From Zoroaster sp. YZ-2022 (Eukaryota > Echinodermata > Asteroidea > Forcipulatida > Zoroasteridae), in assembly GCA_029582265.1 (NCBI GenBank), contig CM055828.1:13799777-13863776 (forward strand): DNA of 64,000 nucleotides, written 5' to 3'. Under the pieces are notes generated by a model. That model had not been told where the DNA came from and did not search any database. It saw only the letters and a list, made by a program, of their open reading frames with translations. Position numbers and translations under genes: made by a program. Shown here piece after piece: positions 20,296-33,410 of the stretch (positions within the stretch are counted from its first letter, which is position 1; each line of letters opens with the position of its first letter).

Positions 20296-21237
20296 CAGTG
20301 GCGCACCCAAGGGGGCTCAGGCTGAGCCCCCAAGGCCCGCTGATGTTTTATTTTATTTTTTTAAAGAAGGGGCCGGGAAAGAGAGCAAAATCTGAGCCCA
20401 AGTCTTGTCTACAGAGGAGTTCGGCAAGGAGTAGGGCAGTGGTACAAGGGATGGGGACTCAGGAGACTCAAGCTCCCCTCCAAAAGTTTTCCATTTATTC
20501 CACTCACTATTATATTTTACGGCGTTGCGTATGCATGTGCATGTAAGCTTGAAGGGCCACCAGTATATATAACAAGCATTTTTAGACATTCTCCCCCCCC
20601 CCTGCCATGGTGCACCCTGATCAGGGAGCAGCTTTACTTAATTTTATTTTCATTTTCTGTTGTCCGTTTCTCTTGTTGAGGTCGTTGACTGTCGTTGAGG
20701 TTACTCGTAAATGTTTTTAAAATTTAAACACGCCCGCATTATAATCAACTCCTTTCCAGTTTGTACACAATGGCCCAGGATCGGGTTTTAATTTACAAAG
20801 ATTATGCGACACTGTTTTAGCAAACACCGATTGGATAATATTGGGATTTGGTTTTGCCGCCAAATTCGTGTTTGAGAAAATTTAGCTCCGCCCGGAATGA
20901 TCACAAACTTTACGTCCGCGCAATGAAAATATTTAAATATAGAAATCTTGCAGACGAAACAATTAGCTCAAGTTCTTTACATCAAGAGGAGGAAATTATA
21001 TGGAAGGTAAAACCCTACGAGTCTGAATCATGTCATAATGTCTTCTTTTTATGACTAGAAACCACCAGGAAACATTTAACATGTGCCGTAGGTTCACTGA
21101 CGAGCACGATTAGGGACATGGCTACAGCCGCGCCAGCGGTTATGGTTTGGGTCCGTCATGTCTCTCCCCCATATTGGATTTCAAAAAAAAAATTTTTTTG
21201 AGCCCCCCCCCCCAATAAAATCCTGGGTGCGCCACTG
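20296..21237. mobile_element. Non-autonomous hAT element, 942 bp, with 8-bp TSD
   Basis: The ends are inverted repeats, CAGTGGCGCACCCAAGGGGG at the left and CAGTGGCGCACCCAGGATTT on the complement at the right, each followed by a G-rich run and CTC. Perfect 8-bp target duplications TTCCTATA occur at 20288-20295 and 21238-21245, diagnostic of hAT. No transposase is encoded. The TIRs closely resemble those of the coding hAT element at 39332-43614, which suggests the same or a sister family. Confidence 0.9.
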
Positions 21238-21462
21238 TTCCTATAGCCAAGGCTCAATGATATTGTGATGATGTTTACAATACAGACATGATAATTATGA
21301 GATATAGTTTAGAAAGCAGAACAATTTTCAGTGAATTAGTTGTAATTTCCACCATCGATGCCCGGATATTTTATGGGGAAGATGGTCAAAAGGGGTCATG
21401 GTGAAAATTCAAACATGGACTGGAGGAAATAGCATCAGGTACCATTATTCCCCTAAACGTAC

Positions 21463-21497
21463 GAGTACGAATACGAGTACGAGTACGAGTACAAGTT
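21463..21497. repeat. ACGAGT microsatellite
   Basis: About six imperfect copies of the hexamer ACGAGT (with one ACGAAT) in a row. Confidence 0.8.
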
Positions 21498-21577
21498 ATA
21501 TTTAATTGGATTTTTAATATGCACCATGTCCATCATATCCACCATTATTTCATTAGCTGTTATGTTTTGTTTTATAG

Positions 21578-21677
21578 TATGAGAAAACATCACTGCCAGT
21601 ATTTTCACTTGCATCAACACCATGTAGAGTTCACCTGATTCCATTTCCAGTATTCACAGCTCCAAAGCATTGCCAAG
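21578..21677 (+). CDS. Candidate internal exon of unidentified host gene
   Basis: A 100-base segment lies between a TTTTATAG acceptor and an AAG|GTAGAG donor. The frame from its first base is open and reads YEKTSLPVFSLASTP and so on, 33 codons plus one base. The next candidate exon (22327) begins with two bases that complete that codon and stays open to a stop. Matching splice phase across 650 bases is the main support. No protein family was recognised. Confidence 0.4.
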
Positions 21678-21878
21678 GTAGAGTAAACCTTGGATTGATT
21701 CAGATTATTTTTTTTATCCCATAATTTTTGTGTATATATAGAAAACTTGGTTGATGTAAATATTTGTTTTTCTATCAAACAAAATCAGATTTACAGAAAC
21801 AATTTCTCATTTAGAAAAAATGAAGTTGTGCATTCAGGTTTTTTCCCCTTGTGCATGCTTAATGTTAACTTGTCCATA

Positions 21879-22096
21879 TTAAAGGGACAATATCACAATC
21901 AGAGCAGACTTTCAACAGGGCATGGAATCAGTGTCCTAGTTTAAGATGAACACAGTGACTGAAAATTACTGGCTCATTTATGCAGCAGCAATGATAGTAT
22001 GACCTTATCATGTGGGATATTATTTTCAGTCACCAAGATAATCTAAAGCTAGCACTCCGATTCCATGCCCTGTTGATCGTGACCGTTGTCCTCTTA
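21879..22096. repeat. Imperfect foldback repeat of about 218 bp (MITE-like)
   Basis: The left arm (from TTAAAGGGACAA, through ACAGGGCATGGAATC, to GTGACTGAAAAT) is mirrored in reverse by the right arm (ATTTTCAGTCAC ... GATTCCATGCCCTGTT ... TTGTCCTCTTAA). The arms are about 90 bases each with a short loop. It lies in the intron between the two candidate exons. Confidence 0.6.
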
Positions 22097-22326
22097 AAGG
22101 GAAAGTACAACATTGGTTATAATTTGAATTGTGTGTGTGAATGATAAGTGTACTGTAGCACTAATAATTAGTCAAATTAGCTTTACATGTGTTAATTATT
22201 ACTGGCTATTTTGTTATTTATATCTTTGTGGTCAGTTTCATTTCTCAACTGCTAGAGTAATCAGTTCAACGTAATCTTTCTTTTGTAAGATTATATACAT
22301 TATGTTTGTTCATGTTTGGTCCATAG

Positions 22327-22433
22327 ATGAGATGAAGGGAGATGGAGACAGAGACGAATGCTCAGTTCATCATGTCACCTACGTATGTGAATGGGGGTCA
22401 GTAAACGGAAGCCTACAACATCCCACTTACTAG
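22327..22433 (+). CDS. Candidate terminal exon of unidentified host gene
   Basis: Preceded by a CCATAG acceptor, it reads DEMKGDGDRDECSVHHVTYV and continues to a TAG at 22431-22433, in phase with the exon ending at 21677. It has a plausible acidic-then-mixed composition and no repeat similarity. The product is not recognised. Confidence 0.35.
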
Positions 22434-25400
22434 CAGACATTCCACTGAATAAGAGTTTTCTCAAGAAGATTACCTACTATATCAACTTCAGGTTTGTTAC
22501 GGGTGCCATCCAATCAAAAGTTTCTAGGAAGTATAGAGGACATGTCCTACTTTCAAGACCCTCAAAAATTGCAAAAAAATGCAGGTATAACATGAAAATG
22601 TTTCAAGGCAACTGACAGCCCCACACACACACACACTCAAACAAATTACTCTATTAGTATTCTGTACTACCTTGAAAATGTTGAAATATTTTGAGGCTTC
22701 ACATGGTTGAAGAACAGGAGTAAGAGTAATTATCTTTCAAGAGTAGTAAATTGCATTGGTTCTGAGAAAAACTGGCAGTGACATTACTTTATGTTTCAAT
22801 CAGTATACTCTGATTGTCTTCAGGGGGATGAAGATGATCAGAGTATACCGATGGAAATTTCAAGTTATCTCACCAATGCTTATTCTAAGAGCCAACACTA
22901 TTAAACTGTAGAGATAGTTACATGGTGCTACCACAAACCTCATTATATGCATAATGATATTGACACTAGCCCAACACATGCTTTTCAAAAACCATGCCAG
23001 ATGATAAATCAACATGTAAAAACACTCATATGAAAATAGTTTGCCAGGGTTGTAGGTAGCCAGATCAACTTATTCAGCGTTATTATGGGTATAAAGTCAC
23101 AAAGTTTATTTATGGTAGTAACTGGATTAAACTTGGCTTCAAATTCAAAGGACAGGAAGTGGGGATTAAATTGATTGGGGGGCTGGGGTTGCTGAAGACA
23201 CTGAAGCATGGAGGAGCATATAAATATTTCCCCTTTCTTTTTGTTTTTCTTTACCAACGAAAAGTTACCCTGTGAGAGAAGTCTTTACACTCTCGATATT
23301 TCCATTTCCAGGCTGTCAATAATTTTCGCTACATGGAACAGAATAGAAAGTTGGCTAATAATTGTGCATTTCATCCATGTTCATGTATCAGGTACCACAG
23401 TCTACTCAAAGCACAGCCGTATAGTAGTTGGGTGGAGAAGAAACAATGTAGCTTATGTCAAATAGCTAATGTCTGCAGTCTTCAAAGCTTGTATGGATAT
23501 CACTATCAGCTAATTTGTCTTTCAGTAGAAAACAAGCTTATAAATACTACATGATAAAGTTGCAAGAAAGCTTGCATCCGTGCTTTCCCCCTGCCAACAG
23601 CAGAAGAGTAAGGCCACAAATTGTAATTAGCCAATTGACAATTCAAACAAAATTAAATGTAATTACATCCACTTTACCAAATCTAATAATTGCTTGCCCT
23701 TTTCATTTTGTTTATGGGAAAACCTTCAAATTGCAGATTTAGATGAAGCCAACATTGGTATTTATGTCTTGTACAAAAATAAATTTAATAGATGGACTGC
23801 ATGTTTATATACCGAGAGTGATCTTTATTTATAATATACTTCACTTTCAACTCAAGTTTATAATGAACAAAAATATAATGATAAATTGACAATGATAGTA
23901 ATCAAGCATCTCCTTATTGTGACATACTTATAAATTGTCTTTGTTTTCACCTATACTGCAAATAATTAAAAATCATTTATAAAATTTGAAAACAAATTCT
24001 ACATTGCTTTTTACATTTTCAAGGTTGTACACATATTTCTGGCAAAATGTCTGTAGCTGCATCCAATCTATAAAATTACAAGCTAAAGATCAGATGCCAT
24101 TTTGTACATAAATGTTTAGACATTGAAATAATCAAGAGTTGTATGGGTGCTTGTAAATTGCTAATAAAACAATGAAATACATATTTATTTTATTTGTCCA
24201 TTTGGTTTCATGACTTGACTTTTGTGGTTCCACTCCTCCCCTATAATCAATTGAAACCACTTTGCTGACCTGTTTAACCTATTATAAAGAATCTAACAAT
24301 GAGTGTACATGGCCTTACACATGTGATGTAACAAGTGAAATGACTTCAGTGTAAATGAACCCAACCATGATCCTTTGTTGACAAGAAAACACAATCAATC
24401 TGCATAATAAATGTAGCTCTGTGTTTATGATTTAGTGACATTTCAGAATGGGTGACATTCAGGGCCTGTCATTGGAATCGGTAATTTTGGAATAAAATGC
24501 TTCAAAGTTCTCGGTGATGGCATGTACTGCCACTGGTGATGAACCAACACATTTGCTTTCTGAAATTATTTGAACAATCATTGCAGCACTATAGAATCCA
24601 AGAACTAGGGAGGGGAGGGGAGGGACAAACAAGCAATAAAAGTAAGGGGCCCAGACATAATGCTTGATTCCAAATTACCAATTCCATTGACCAAAGACTG
24701 GTGCTGCATTATGTCGAGAATCACACCCAGCATCAATTCTGCATAGCTGAAGTAGCAAGATGTTTCTGTCCTCTTTCTGAAAAAGATTTAAGAGTGAACA
24801 GAGGAGTAAGGGCTTAGATTTAAATAAATTTATCAACATTATCAACAATCACTGTGAAATAAGGTAAAACGTTGTTTAACTGATATGGAATGAAAAGGTG
24901 GTTATCAGATACACCCCTTCTCTTGGACTGAAATGCCAGTACTGCTATACATGTTGCAAAAAATAATAACAAATTATACTAAACCTCAATTTAAAAAAAA
25001 AAAACCCCATTAAAACTAAATGAAATGTTCATCATTGGTATTTGATAATGAACATTAACTTCAACCCTGTAACACGTTAACTAATGACTAATGTTAATTA
25101 GATCTCACGAAAAATAGCATAAAAACTAACCTGTGAAAATTTATTAAAAATAGGTGCCCCCCCTCGTGTTTTCACAAAGTTATATCTGGTAACTTCTTGT
25201 ATTTTTTACATAATTACTTTTTTCTCTCTCTCTAAGATAAAAGCACTTCGGACAAATTAATTTGGTCATAAGGCCTGTGTCCTGACCAAATAAAAATGTT
25301 TGATAATTATTTTGAGAATATGAGAATCTAATTTCTAAACCAAAAATTTTGAAGCTTCCCTTTCAACATTTTTTCCTGTCAAATATGTAGAGTATGTAAT

Positions 25401-25639
25401 CAGGGGTTAGGGCAATTTCACATCATTGCCAGGGGACATTGTCATGATTGTGTTCATCATGTACAGTCCTGTAGTACTAGTACATCATGTACTGTCTACC
25501 AATCAATACAGCAATGCAAACTAATATAAGTAGGCCCTAATAATAATATTGATCATGATTGAGATGCTCACCCAGAATCCAGTATGTCCAGACAGATGCT
25601 GCTAACTACTAAGTACTGGTTTGTTCAGTCTATGCCTTT
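22434..25639. other. No gene recognised; AT-rich intergenic or intronic DNA
   Basis: Short open frames here are scattered, unconserved and without motifs. Only low-complexity runs (CA repeats near 22622, GGGGA repeats near 24606) were noticed. Confidence 0.6.
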
Positions 25640-26060
25640 CTCCATAGTAGTCAGGGGTGTTATGTCATCCCGTGGGTACTGAGTGATTAGAAGATCCCAC
25701 CTATCTAAACATGTCATATTGGTACTAGAGAACACAAAAAATAATGTTGGCAATTTTGAAAGTGTTGTGGAGGGCAGCCATCTTGGATTTTAAAATGGCC
25801 GCCATTTAAGGTTTATTTTTTCAATAACTCTGGCTACGAATGTAGTACAAAGCTGATTTTGGTGGCAAAACCTACATTTACCATAAAAAGGAAGTAGCGA
25901 AACATATATTTGACATGATCAGAGTAAGTTATGTTTGGTTTGTCAGCCCATGGAGGTAGAATTAGTCTAATTCTACCTCCATGGTCAGCCAAACTGAAAA
26001 TTAAAATGGCCGCCATTATCATATATTTGAGTAGTGTATCCTTTCAGAAAGAGTATAAAA
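25640..26060 (+). repeat. Left arm of long inverted repeat
   Basis: This stretch (AGTCAGGG, GTTATGTCAT, CCCGTGGG, GCCATCTTGGATT, ATGGCCGCCATTT in order) recurs in reverse complement at 30290-30790. It includes a strong hairpin at 25936-25990 built on CCATGGAGGTAGAATTA and its complement. The arms flank the decayed LINE. Confidence 0.6.
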
Positions 26061-26064
26061 ACAG

Positions 26065-28937
26065 TCATGTTGGCGTCCGTCTGTCTCTACAATGGAGTTC
26101 TGCGCCGTGGTTCAGTCTCTTGTTGGATTGCAGCGCCATGTTGCAGTTGTTGCAGGTGAATTCCGCGCCTGGCTCTGTAGGTGCTGATGCTGCCCTCTGC
26201 CGTCTGCGCTCTCTCCTCTCTTCCCATTGATCCTCTCTCTTCTCCTCACTCCTCTGGACACCCGCCTTCACAGTCATTCTCCAGCTGCTGCGGTCAGCAG
26301 CTCGGCCTCCCAGCCTTCTGGGTCGATGTCACCTGCCCTCATATCTCGCTTACAAACGCCCTTGTAACGTGGGACAGGTCTTCCGTGGGTCTGGAGCCAG
26401 TAGCAAGCTCGCCGCAGCATGACCTTTGGGATTCGCCATCATCCATTTGTCTGGACGTGGCGAGCCAGCGCAGGCGCCGCTGGGTGAGCAGCACGAACAT
26501 ACATGGGATGCCTGCCTGGTCAAGGACGTTCTTGTTTGGGATGCGGTCTTGCCATGTGATGCCCAAGATTCTTCTGAGGTTGCGCAGGTGGAAGGTGTTG
26601 AGTTTGCGCTCTTGGCGGGAGTAGAGGGTCCATGCTTCGCTGCAGTAGAGCAGTGTGCCTAGCACGCAGGCTCGATGTACCTGCATCTTGGTGTTGATGG
26701 TCAACATGGAATTGTCCCACACCCTCTTTGCCAAGCGAGCCATGGCTGTTGCTGCTTTGCCGATCCGCTTGTTCAGCTCGGCGTCCAGGGAGAGGTTGCT
26801 GGAGATGGTGGAACCGAGGTACGTGAAGTCCTCCACTACCTCGAGGGTGAAGTCACCGATGGAGATGTTTGGGGTACTTAAGGCTGATGGTCAAGCCAAA
26901 CTCTCTGCATGCATGTGCGAAGCAGTTGATGAGTCGCTGTAGTGCCTCCTGAGAGTGTGCAGTCAGTGTTGCGTCGTCAACGAAGAGCATCTCTCTTATG
27001 AGTACCTGCCGCACTTTGGTCTTTGCTCTAAGGCGGGCAAAGTTGAAGAGACTCCCGTCGCTTCTGGTGTGGAGGTGACTGATCGAATGCGTAGGACAGC
27101 AGCAGGGAGAGGAAGACATCGCTCTCGATTGTGAATGGGTCCGAGGATGAGCCGTCGTACTGGACGGTGCCCTGCATGTCTTCGTGAAAAGACGTGATCA
27201 TCCTGAGGAGCTTGGGGGACATCCAATCTTCTGTAGTAGAGTGAAGAGGCCTTTCCTGCTGACCAAGTCGAATTGTTGCAGTCTGCGGTCACCCTTGTTC
27301 TTATATAGGGTGACGATGTTGGCGTCTTGCATTTCCTGTGGCACAGTCCCTTCTTCCCAGCACTGTAAAAGGAGTTGGTGCAGGTAGTGGAGGAGAGCAG
27401 TCTTCTTTCCAGCCTTGATGACTTCAGGCGGGATGCCATCTTTCCTGGAGCTTTGCCGCAGGCTAGAAATCGATGGCCTTGCCGAGATCCTCCACAGAAG
27501 GTGGATCGCCGAGATCCTCCATGACAGGCAGGTTGGCAGTGCTCTCGACAGCTGCATCCGTGACTATGTTCTCCTTGAATACAGCTCCTGGTAGTGTTCT
27601 GCCCACCTCTCCATCTGTTTGCTCCAGTCCGATATGATGTCGCCGCAGCTGACTTCAGTGGCGCGATCTTGGTAGTGCTTGGGCCGAAAGCCTTCTTCAT
27701 GCCGTCGCACATGCCTGCGGATGTTGCCGCAGTCAGCAGAGCGTTGGATGCCCTGACAGAGGTTCAGCCAGTAGTCGTTGGCGCAGCGTCGAGCAATCCG
27801 CTGAGCCGCCGCTCCTGGCCTTTCTGAGTGCAGCGAGTGACTTCCCGGCTCCCTCTTGTAGTTGATGAGCGCTGCTCGTTTGGCTTCAATTGCTGGCTCT
27901 AGTTCAGCAATGCCCGCTTCAACCAGTCTTGGATCCGCCTTTCTCTTTTGCGAAGGTGTTCATGGCGGAATTGTAGATGGCATCACGAATGTGATTTCAC
28001 CTCTCTTCAGCATTGCCGGCAGGGCGATCCTTGAGGGCTTCCTCGATGGAGCTGGCGAAGCTTTCACGCAGGTCTGGGATTGCTGTCCTGGCGGTGTTGA
28101 TGTGTGGGCGCCCTTTCTGCTTTGAGCGGTGGATCCGCTTTGGCTGGAGACGTACTTTGCTGCCAACCAGGGAATGGTCTGTGTCGCAGTCAGCACTGTG
28201 GTAGCTGCGTGTGGTGAGAACGCAGTTCAGTGAGGGTGAGATCAGTTCAGTTCAGTGAGATCCAGCTGGTGCCAGTGACGGGATCTGGGATGCCGCCAAG
28301 ATACTCGGTGGTTCGGCTTGGTGGAGTAGAACGTGTTTGTGATGCAGAGGTCGTGGTAGGAGCATAACTCTAGCAGTCTCTGCCCATTCTCATTCATCTT
28401 GCCAACGCCGAAGTGACCAATGCAGCTGGGCATTGAAGTCACTGAGTAGGTACAGGTGTTCTGTGGTAGGGATGCCTCGGATGGTGGTGTCAAGCTCCTC
28501 GTAAAACTGATCCTTGGTCTCTGCGGAAGAGCAAAGCGTGGAAGCATAAACGCTCAGGATGTTAACTGGGCCTGAGGAGGTAGACAGGCGGAGAAAGAGG
28601 ACAGTAAAGGGTTTCTCACTGCAAATCCAACGCCATGCAGTCGTGGTTCCTCGGGTTCCTTCCCCTGCCAAAAGAACGTGTAATCCTGTTCTCTGAGACT
28701 GCCGTTTGATGAAAGTCTAGTTTCCTGCAGCGCGGCGAAGTCAATGTTGAGCCTCTTGAGTTCACGGTCGATGATGGCTGTTTTCCTGGAGTCATCAACC
28801 TGGAGTAGATCATCGGAGAGGCAAGGGCACATTGTCCTGACGCTCCAGCTATGGCAAACGCAAGATAGGTAGTTTCTTTTTTCTCTGTTTGCCTGGTTTA
28901 CAGTCTGCTTGTCGGTATTTTTCCTAGCCCCAAGCAC
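26065..28937 (-). pseudogene. LINE ORF2: endonuclease, reverse transcriptase, zinc finger
   Basis: The endonuclease start contains LNIDFAALQETRL and, in a shifted frame, LYLLSDFNAQ (the DFN motif). The reverse transcriptase shows SSRKDGIPPEVIKAG, CWEEGTVPQEMQDANIVTLY and the catalytic box LFVDDATL near 26975. The thumb/C-terminal block has DFTYLGSTISS and YCSEAWTLYSRQERKLNTF. At the end CNNCNMALQSNKRLNHGAELHC looks like a C2H2-type finger. At least five frame changes are needed to follow the gene, so it cannot be translated. Confidence 0.75.
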
Positions 28938-29420
28938 CCAATGAAGCAGGCAGACTGTGGCGGTTCAGCATCTTACTGGCTGGGGGCTGCCCAGCTTGAG
29001 ACGGGCGATAGCTGACCAGTGGGACGCGATGATCCCTCCCACCGTCGGAGACAAGCCGTAACGCCTGAACCTACGCCAATCGGTCCTGGCTTATAACTCG
29101 TAACTGCTGCCTCCCGTGTTGTTTCTAACGCTGTGGACAGCGGCACTGAAGTCACCTCTCCAGGGCGCAGGCCTGGGCAGTGTGTATGGAGATCCTGGGA
29201 TGCCCAGTCGTCAGAATCCCCCTCTCGGCCTCACTGATGTGGTCCAAAGGAAAGCAGAGCGATACATTTGGCACCAGTTTGGCGGCAGGAGCTGCCGGAA
29301 GGAAGTCAAAGTTGACGTCCAGCCACCTTAGGGGCTCCACTCCGGATTTTCTGTCTGGATTTACTCCGTAGCCTTCGCCTCTCCCGGCTGTCCACAAGGC
29401 AGTGGACCCATGATACAATG
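26065..29420 (-). mobile_element. Decayed APE-type non-LTR retrotransposon (LINE)
   Basis: On the minus strand, an endonuclease region (28937 downward), a reverse transcriptase and a C-terminal zinc-finger region follow in order. The 5' untranslated-like sequence runs to about 29420. It is much more GC-rich than its surroundings. Many shifts break the coding region. Exact ends and target duplication were not found, and the clade was not assigned. Confidence 0.75.
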
Positions 29421-30289
29421 GCCGGGAACAGTTTTATATCAGACTTGTTCTTGTCCTAGACGGATGGCCTGCCAAGGCTATCGAGCTCCATCTGCTTGTC
29501 TTAACAACCGTAAAACATTGGATATTTAAGCCTTCTGTACTCCAAAACCTTGTTGTGTTTGGAAGGATTAGCAACAATGTCTTCATTTGTTTCTTGCTGG
29601 CATATAAGGCAAAGAAGAAAGTTTGTATCCTTTCTTGGCACTTTTACAGAAGGTGGGTCTGAGCCAGCCATGTTGCATAAATCACTACAATTATGCCTAC
29701 TTTGTTACCACTGCAAGTCGTGTTTACTTGCTTTACACTGCAAAAGAAAAAAATAACTGAGACAAGGACACTTCTTTTTAGATTCCACTCATTTAATTAT
29801 TGCTGTATGAATTTCTCAAATAATATTTTAATGACAGATGTTCTTTATGAGCCTCCGTAGTTTTTTAACATATCTGCAAATACAAACATTTTTGTACATT
29901 TTATTTTTGCTTTGAACATTTTATTTTTACTTTTCCAGAATGTATCCCACATTTGGTTGTTCTGTGTTGGACCAAAAGTAAGGAATTCGTCATTAAGCCT
30001 ACCGACAGTACAACCTATGCTACACACACCTGGAAATTTATGTTTGTAAAATACGTAGTTATTGCTATTCAAAAACTATTCCTTCTCTACTTAAAGACAC
30101 AATCAATCCTTATAAGGTAGATATAAGGTAAACTTACCACAAATTGTAGGTTTTTCCACCGTTTGTTGTAATAACAATGGGCCAGTAAACTTTCATCCAA
30201 TAACATGTGCTGACTGTTCAGTAAATATAGCCTGCAGACACAATGCCACCCTCTATAGTAGTTTTTATAGTATACAAAATCAGTGCAGG
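29421..30289. other. No gene recognised between LINE and repeat arm
   Basis: AT-rich, short unconserved frames only. No splice-phase-consistent exon chain or repeat boundary was seen. Confidence 0.5.
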
Positions 30290-30790
30290 TATTTAAAAAT
30301 ACATGATGGCTGCCAATTTTAACTTTGCCCCTAATGAATTAACACATATTTTGAATTCTTTTTAATCTATAGGTACATGTATTTTTGCAAAAGGAAATTC
30401 CTGAGACATTGAAACATATACATTTTAAATTTAAAACAAAAATATGTGGCAGCCATTTTGAAAAGCAAAATGGCTACCATTCATTTGTTTAGCAATGAAA
30501 ATTGAAAGTGTACATTTTTAACCTTTGGCATAAACAATTTGGGGTGTATAGCCACCAAAATTTATTTCATATGATATTCACAAGTTGAGGTATAGTCAAA
30601 AAGGGCTCACAAATGGCGGTCATTTTTTAATCCAAGATGGCCGCCATCTGCAACACTTCAGATTTTGCCAACATGTTTTTTCTTGTTCCTTAGAGTCTAA
30701 ATAAGGTATCTAACTAGGTGGTATGTTCTAATCATTCAGTGCCCACGGGACTTGATATCATGACATAAGCTCCCTGACTATAGTTGATCC
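30290..30790 (-). repeat. Right arm of long inverted repeat
   Basis: The reverse complement of the 25640-26060 arm, with similar motif order (AGTCAGGG, CTTATGTCAT, CCCGTGGG, GCCATCTTGGATTA, ATGACCGCCATTT) and roughly 65-75% apparent similarity by eye. Together the arms may be one foldback element into which the LINE inserted. Confidence 0.55.
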
Positions 30791-31261
30791 AATGTCTATC
30801 AAGCCTACTTGGCATTTTCATCACTTTTTGGATGATCTTGGACGTCGACGTCCACCTGGTTGCAATCGAATCCATGAATTCTGTGATCGTTCGTGTGCAA
30901 CAGATACAAAATGTACAGACTGGAACCTTGTTCCTCTTGTTACAATCACAACGGTGTGCAATGCAGAGGTACCAGTCTAAATACAATCGGCAATTGCCGT
31001 ACAGGTTTCACGGTCATGTAGACAACTGGAAATGAGTATACGTGACCTTTGACCTTATTGTTGTTTTTTGGACATTTCTCGGTAATTACACGATACCTGG
31101 ATTTTGTTTTTTGAAGAAAACCTTCCAAAAATGATTATCTATCATTCTATCAAACCCATTTTTTGCACTTTTAGGGCGGTGTGTACCTTTAACTGAAGAA
31201 CTTATTCACGTAAAAGTGTATATGCGAATAGGCCTACGTGCATTACATGCATTATTTTCTT

Positions 31262-31345
31262 GTCTCGTGGGTCGAGTTGTCACAAGTGTCGAGTTGTCAC
31301 AAGGGTCGAGTTGTCTAGTGAGTCGAGTTGTCACAAGGGACGAGA
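31262..31345. repeat. GTCGAGTTGTCACAAG minisatellite
   Basis: Five imperfect copies of a 16-20-base unit containing GTCGAGTTGTC, related in wording to the CAACTCG arrays at 33411 and 35155. Confidence 0.7.
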
Positions 31346-33410
31346 TGTCTTAACCCCCACCCGTACCAGTCACCGGTCACACGCAGTAACTGCAATTGGA
31401 TGTCATTTTATGCAGGTCATGAACATGACATTTGTTGGCATTAACAGTAACGTTAACTGATTGTTTAAGCGGAAGGTTTGTATACAGATTTTGTTTTACT
31501 ATAGCCCTATTCTGGGGCTGGACGCCCTCCGTATCCTTGGCCCTAACGTTAGCCCCACATGTATCGTCCATGTACGTAATTCGCCGCACTCGTGAAATGA
31601 CGCACCTACTTTTGCTTTGGCTTAACATTTCTCGGAAAACTTACAAAATTATGGCGTATTACTGGTTGCATAAACTTATCTAATTCATGCTTGTTACAGA
31701 AATACAAATTAGAGTGAAATTGTATGATTTACTGGAAAGTTAGTGCTTGTGAAAGTGGAAAAAGTTGTTTAATCACTGATTTTACTAGATTAGATCATGG
31801 AGGAAGGAAAAGTCCTCCATGATTAGATACAGTAAGAGATTTACATTGACCTCATTTTTTCCCACGAACATCTGTGATTTTATTGTTCTATGCCGTCAAC
31901 AAGCTGTTGTCTGTGGAAACCAAAATATCTGAATGCTTTGCATTTGCAATGACTTTTTAAAGAAATGCTGATCCTCAAAATGGACACATTCCTTATTAAA
32001 AGAAGCGAACGAAGACTACTTAATTTGTTGGTGTTTATTTTGTCGGTAGTGGAAAATTATTGAGAAAATGAAACATTAATATCATGGTTATGAAAAGAAA
32101 TCTTTTATTTGACAAAATGTTAACAGCATTTTTATACATTTCAATGTTTTAAAGTACTTTTTGCAAAAATTTTAACCACCTTCCATTTTATTGGTCTTTC
32201 AAGAATATTGATTAAAAGTTTTGAGAGCTTCTCCAAATGATACCATTTTATATTAAAAATCGAAAACAGTATTTTTATTTTCATTAAAAAGATTAAAAAC
32301 AATTTTACAACCATCTGGAATAAGATGAAACATGATTCAACTGTTTTTCTTCTTGGGTACATTTTCTGTGCCCCCATGAACTTTAACAGTTTGGGGGTGA
32401 GTCATTATACCAACATCTATTTTCTGATGACCACAATTCTGTGCGTCTCAAAAAACGGCGCTCAAGACGTCCACGCGTATGATCATGCATTGAAATTCAG
32501 CATTTTACAAGAGAATCCTTCACTGAAACAAACCGAAACACCAAACTGCTAATTTCATTTGTAAGTTACCATCCAGTTGATTATATAACCTTAGGTGCGT
32601 CATTTAGGGTAAATTGAGGATACTACAAAAAAGTTAGGCAGTTGAGTTAGGTAAGCTTAACGTTACCCAACTCCCAAGCAGACACTTTTGGCATAAAGTT
32701 AACTTTTGCGAAATCGGTAAATTTGGTGAAATTTAAATTTTATTATTAACGTTAGGCCTATTATTTTTTTAATTAAAAAAATATTTCGAAAATTTCATGA
32801 AAGTGAGCTAACCCAGAATAATGGATTTTAACTGTTGTTAATGTTATACCAAAGGCAAAGCAAAAGTATCTGCTTGGGCAAGGTTACCTAACGTTAATCA
32901 CTAACTGTTAAGTTTTAGGTTGTAATAATTAGCAGATCAAAAGTTTAAATAAAAAAAAAATCATTCCTTTTGGGTAGAATGTCATATCCAACTGCCACTT
33001 GTTCTCATCAACCAATAATGTAATCTTACCTACCCAGTAAGGTGGAGAAGATATGGATGATGATGGACATATAGGGATTATAGGCCTACATGTACTTCAA
33101 ATTATTCCAGGATATTTAGCCTATTTCATGAAAAATCAGGCATTTTTGGTATAAAGGCCTACGATGACTTCCTCAGTCATAAGGTTTATCACAAATAGCG
33201 GCTGCAAGGAATCATGGGAATTGGGATGTCTGTGGGCGCAACAGCGCCACTGTGTGCCGTGCAAACAAACAAAATATTGTTGACGTCACACAAGCCGCTC
33301 CAAACAGATGCCCCAAATTGTATCCCAGTATGCTTTGTGGCAGTTGCTTTAGCGCTATTTACCGGGCGGGATAAACCTTATGTCAGTCTGCTCTTGTCAA
33401 CTCCCCCATT
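31346..33410. other. No gene recognised
   Basis: AT-rich sequence with a short hairpin at 31794-31823 (ATCATGGAGGA and complement) and scattered TAACGTTA palindromes. No coding signal was recognised. Confidence 0.5.

Noticed and set aside
26181..28204. Several long + strand open frames
   Set aside because: They are antisense shadows of the GC-rich LINE, whose reverse transcriptase motifs are on the minus strand.
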